A DNA stretch of 64,000 bases, taken from NCBI GenBank assembly GCA_029379385.1, contig CM055609.1, positions 6,324,001 through 6,388,000 on the forward strand. The letters run 5' to 3'. Made by a program: the position numbers and the translations under genes. The notes under the pieces are model-generated. The model made no database searches and was not told where the DNA came from. It saw nothing but the letters and a program-made list of their open reading frames with translations. Each line of letters starts with the position of its first letter. Positions within the stretch are counted from its first letter, which is position 1. The DNA is from Quillaja saponaria. Lineage: Eukaryota > Streptophyta > Magnoliopsida > Fabales > Quillajaceae. Below, one piece after another: positions 61,827 through 64,000 of the stretch.

Positions 61827-63254
61827 TCACCCTGAACCTTGAGAAAGCTTGTTTGCCGCGTTGACCTCCTGAGCTGCCCTTGCATCGGCGTTGACCGGCG
61901 GAGAAACTCCCTGGTATTGCGGATGGTGTGCCACTCCTCCCGGTGTAGTGTAGTAAAATTGTCTCCCAGTTTCCCTATCGTACGCCACCTGTGTGTATGC
62001 ACCTGTGTTGTTATCCACAACTCCACTTGGCCTAACCATACCGAATCCCTCTGAGTATGTGGGAGGTTTTGCCTGCTGTGGCGGTGGAAGAGTCGTTGGC
62101 GCCGTCGATGACTGTGTTGCCTGTGGTGGTGGCACCGCGCTATACACTTGCTGTTCACGGTAACCATCAGAAGCCATTCGCTGCACAGTGTAGTAACCTT
62201 GGGTGGTTGGTCCGGTTGGCTGTCGAACCATCGGCGCGTGATAATATGTCCCCGGAGTTGGGATCATATACACCTGTTGGTCTTGACCTCCGGCAGCAGT
62301 CGATGTAGGGAATCCCCCACTTGAGACTTGCTTTTCCGGCCAAAACCCACCCGGAGGCTGTGCTGTTGCTGTTAAATTTGATGAAGGGACTTTCTCAGGC
62401 AATTTTTGTACATAATAATCTCCGGTGGAATATCCCCCGGCCAGATTGTCCTCGCATTTCCTCCGATAAACAGCTTGTTCGTATTCCGCAATTTGCAACC
62501 GTTGCATCTCCTGCTGCAATTGCCTCTGAATCTCAACCGGGTGCGTAACCGGATCCGACCCAATAACCCGATCATGCATACCTCCTCGTACTTGAAACTC
62601 TGGTGGCGGAGCCACAGGTTCTGGTACCGGATCATGAAACTTCACAGCTGCTGGAGGCACCGGTGGCAGAGAAACCCCCTTCTCCGAACCAAATAGAAAA
62701 TCGGCATTGCTAGCCGCAGCTGGTACAGTTTTCACCGGGTCTGGCGTAACGGAAGCCGGACCGGTATTCAGAGCATCCACGAAACGATCCCGATCGGACC
62801 CAAAACTTCCCTGTTGATTACTAACAGAGAAAAGAAACAATCTCATGCGGGCAGGCTTAGCAGAAGCCCGGAAGAGCCGATCATACTCATGCATCATGTG
62901 CTCCAGATCATCATCGTTGGTAACAGATATCAAAGCATCAAGATCTTCACCTGGAAGCTGGTACTTGAAGGTGACGTCAGCATCACAGAGAGCAGAGAGC
63001 TTGGAAATCATGGTAGTGAACTTGATATTGCGTTCGACGGCGAAGATCTTGGTCTCGCCACCGACGTAAGAGAGTTGATTATCATGAGAACGAGGTTGGA
63101 TCTTGCCGCCATAGCTGCACATAAATTTGGCTTTGTAATTCTGGTTTTGTTGTTGTTGGTCGTCCCATGGTGGTGGATTCTCGAATTCAATTTCTCTTGA
63201 GCGAGGGGAGGACTCACCTGAATCTGGGTATGAAGTATAAGAATAATTCTCCAT
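61827..63254 (-). CDS. PB1 (octicosapeptide/Phox/Bem1p) domain protein
   Basis: A single intronless frame of 475 residues. The PB1 domain spans about 41-142: KAKFMCSYGGKIQPR (conserved basic Lys and the plant MCSYGG signature), then YVGGETKIFAVERN, and an acidic OPCA-type motif at about 99-122 (QLPGEDLDALISVTNDDDLEHM). PB1 domains pair front-to-back, so this protein probably homo- or hetero-oligomerises. The remainder is low-complexity, rich in Gln, Pro, Gly and Tyr (GYYTVQRM, PPPQQAKPPTYSEG), with no catalytic domain. The start at 63254 gives MENYSYTSYPDSGESSPRS, typical of the family. Plant relatives are known mainly as scaffold-type or uncharacterised proteins. The antisense frames in this GC-rich exon are shadows. 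Confidence 0.93.
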   Translation of the reverse strand: MENYSYTSYPDSGESSPRSREIEFENPPPWDDQQQQNQNYKAKFMCSYGGKIQPRSHDNQLSYVGGETKIFAVERNIKFTTMISKLSALCDADVTFKYQLPGEDLDALISVTNDDDLEHMMHEYDRLFRASAKPARMRLFLFSVSNQQGSFGSDRDRFVDALNTGPASVTPDPVKTVPAAASNADFLFGSEKGVSLPPVPPAAVKFHDPVPEPVAPPPEFQVRGGMHDRVIGSDPVTHPVEIQRQLQQEMQRLQIAEYEQAVYRRKCEDNLAGGYSTGDYYVQKLPEKVPSSNLTATAQPPGGFWPEKQVSSGGFPTSTAAGGQDQQVYMIPTPGTYYHAPMVRQPTGPTTQGYYTVQRMASDGYREQQVYSAVPPPQATQSSTAPTTLPPPQQAKPPTYSEGFGMVRPSGVVDNNTGAYTQVAYDRETGRQFYYTTPGGVAHHPQYQGVSPPVNADARAAQEVNAANKLSQGSG

Positions 63255-64000
63255 GTTTGCTTTCTGGGAATTTGTTGTCCGGGAAAGTTTGGAGCAAATG
63301 GAATGCTATTCTTCCATTGAGGTTTTCAGAGGCGGGAGAGAGAAGTGGTGGTACGACTGTGGGAGATATTATTTATATTTTATAGTTATAGATTTTTTAA
63401 TTTTATGAAAAATATATTATTATTTGCTGGGTGGGTGCAGGGTTTTGTGTGGTACTGGGGGTATTGGGACAGGTGGCGATCAGAAAGAGGGGAGGGATGG
63501 AAGAAAGGGTGATATTAGTGGTAAGAAGTGAATGGGGTCGAGGACTAGCTGGACTTTTTATTTTGGGGGCGCTGAAGTGGGACCCACATGGTATTGATCA
63601 ATAGTGTGAGAGTGAGGATTGAGGAAGAAGGGATAAGAAAGTGATGTTTGTTGACCTGGGATTGGATTATAAATAAATATAAGTTCCCTTTCTCTCTCTA
63701 TCTATCTGGCAAAATTTAATTGGATATTGGGATAAGGATTGTGGGGAAGAAGGGAATTACAAATTGCTAACCTTCCAATACCAAAAATGGAGTGAAACAG
63801 GCAAAAATAGACAAATTATGTTTTTGAAAAGAAATAAAGGAGAAAGAAAAAGGCAAAAGAGTAAAGAACTTGTTTGTAAAAAGAAATAAAAGACATAAAT
63901 AGTTGCCAAAAATTAGGGGTGTGAATATGTAAAGGAAGACACCAATCCACCAATGGAATTAGTTTTTTCACTCTTAATGAGTGGATCTCATATAAATAGG
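63255..64000 (-). promoter_or_regulatory. Upstream region of the PB1 gene
   Basis: On the minus strand an AT-rich TATAAAATATAAATA stretch at about 63373-63390 is the best TATA candidate, 120-135 bp upstream of the start codon. A CTCTCT/CTAT microsatellite lies at about 63690-63708. No other gene is visible to the window end. Confidence 0.4.

Noticed and set aside
61839..63200. Plus-strand frames opposite the PB1 gene
   Set aside because: They are shadows of a GC-rich coding exon. The minus-strand frame carries a complete PB1 domain and a natural start.
1..64000. CRISPR array, integrated virus or LTR retrotransposon
   Set aside because: No regularly spaced repeat series, no reverse transcriptase, integrase or capsid motifs, and no long direct terminal repeats were seen.

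Overview
This is nuclear DNA from a flowering plant, most likely a core eudicot. It is AT-rich between genes. Its genes are split by GT-AG introns and belong to plant-specific families: an L-type lectin receptor kinase, an AGL17/ANR1-type MADS box gene, a GTE bromodomain factor, a CYSTM peptide and a plant PB1/octicosapeptide protein. The species cannot be fixed from the sequence. There is no bacterial, organellar or viral segment, rRNA gene or CRISPR array.

Layout. 1-6.6 kb (mainly minus strand) is a decaying tandem cluster of class IX-like L-type lectin receptor kinases. It holds a 3' fragment, a heavily broken copy and a nearly complete copy with one frameshift, with a broken DUF295 (F-box-associated) fragment on the plus strand between the last two. 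6.6-11.9 kb is gene-poor. 12.4-23.1 kb is one long plus-strand MADS-box gene. I resolve eight coding exons, the last of only 16 nt; intron 3 carries two short DNA-transposon-like elements. 23.1-33.6 kb is mostly non-coding. It holds an unexplained GC-richer locus at 27.5-27.9 kb, a degenerate defensin-like gene at 29.2 kb, a SINE-like remnant at 30.3 kb and a very AT-rich stretch. 33.6-50.7 kb is a dense plus-strand block: a CorA/ZntB-type membrane transporter (4 coding exons), mitochondrial HSP70 (6 exons) and a DNA polymerase V/MYBBP1A-like nucleolar protein (8 exons, one GC-AG intron, one C-terminal frameshift). The minus strand then carries a GTE2/GTE7-like bromodomain-NET protein (3 exons), a gene-poor AT-rich stretch with one unidentified exon-like frame, a 66-residue CYSTM peptide (3 exons) and an intronless PB1-domain protein.

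How the genes relate. Plant neighbours are not operons, so no shared pathway should be assumed. Three housekeeping-type genes (mtHSP70, POL5-like, GTE-like) carry AAACCCTA telo-box-like motifs just upstream of their starts, which could support growth-linked expression. The gene set also recalls Arabidopsis neighbourhoods, from memory: LecRK-IX beside GTE2/GTE7, mtHsc70 near AGL21, and mtHsc70 near a PB1 gene. The window may therefore preserve an ancestral block that was split by duplication in Arabidopsis. I found no wholly new system. The most notable points are the kinase decay series, the terminal microexon, the transposon with a clear target-site duplication, the eight-cysteine defensin-like remnant and two isolated single-base frameshifts.
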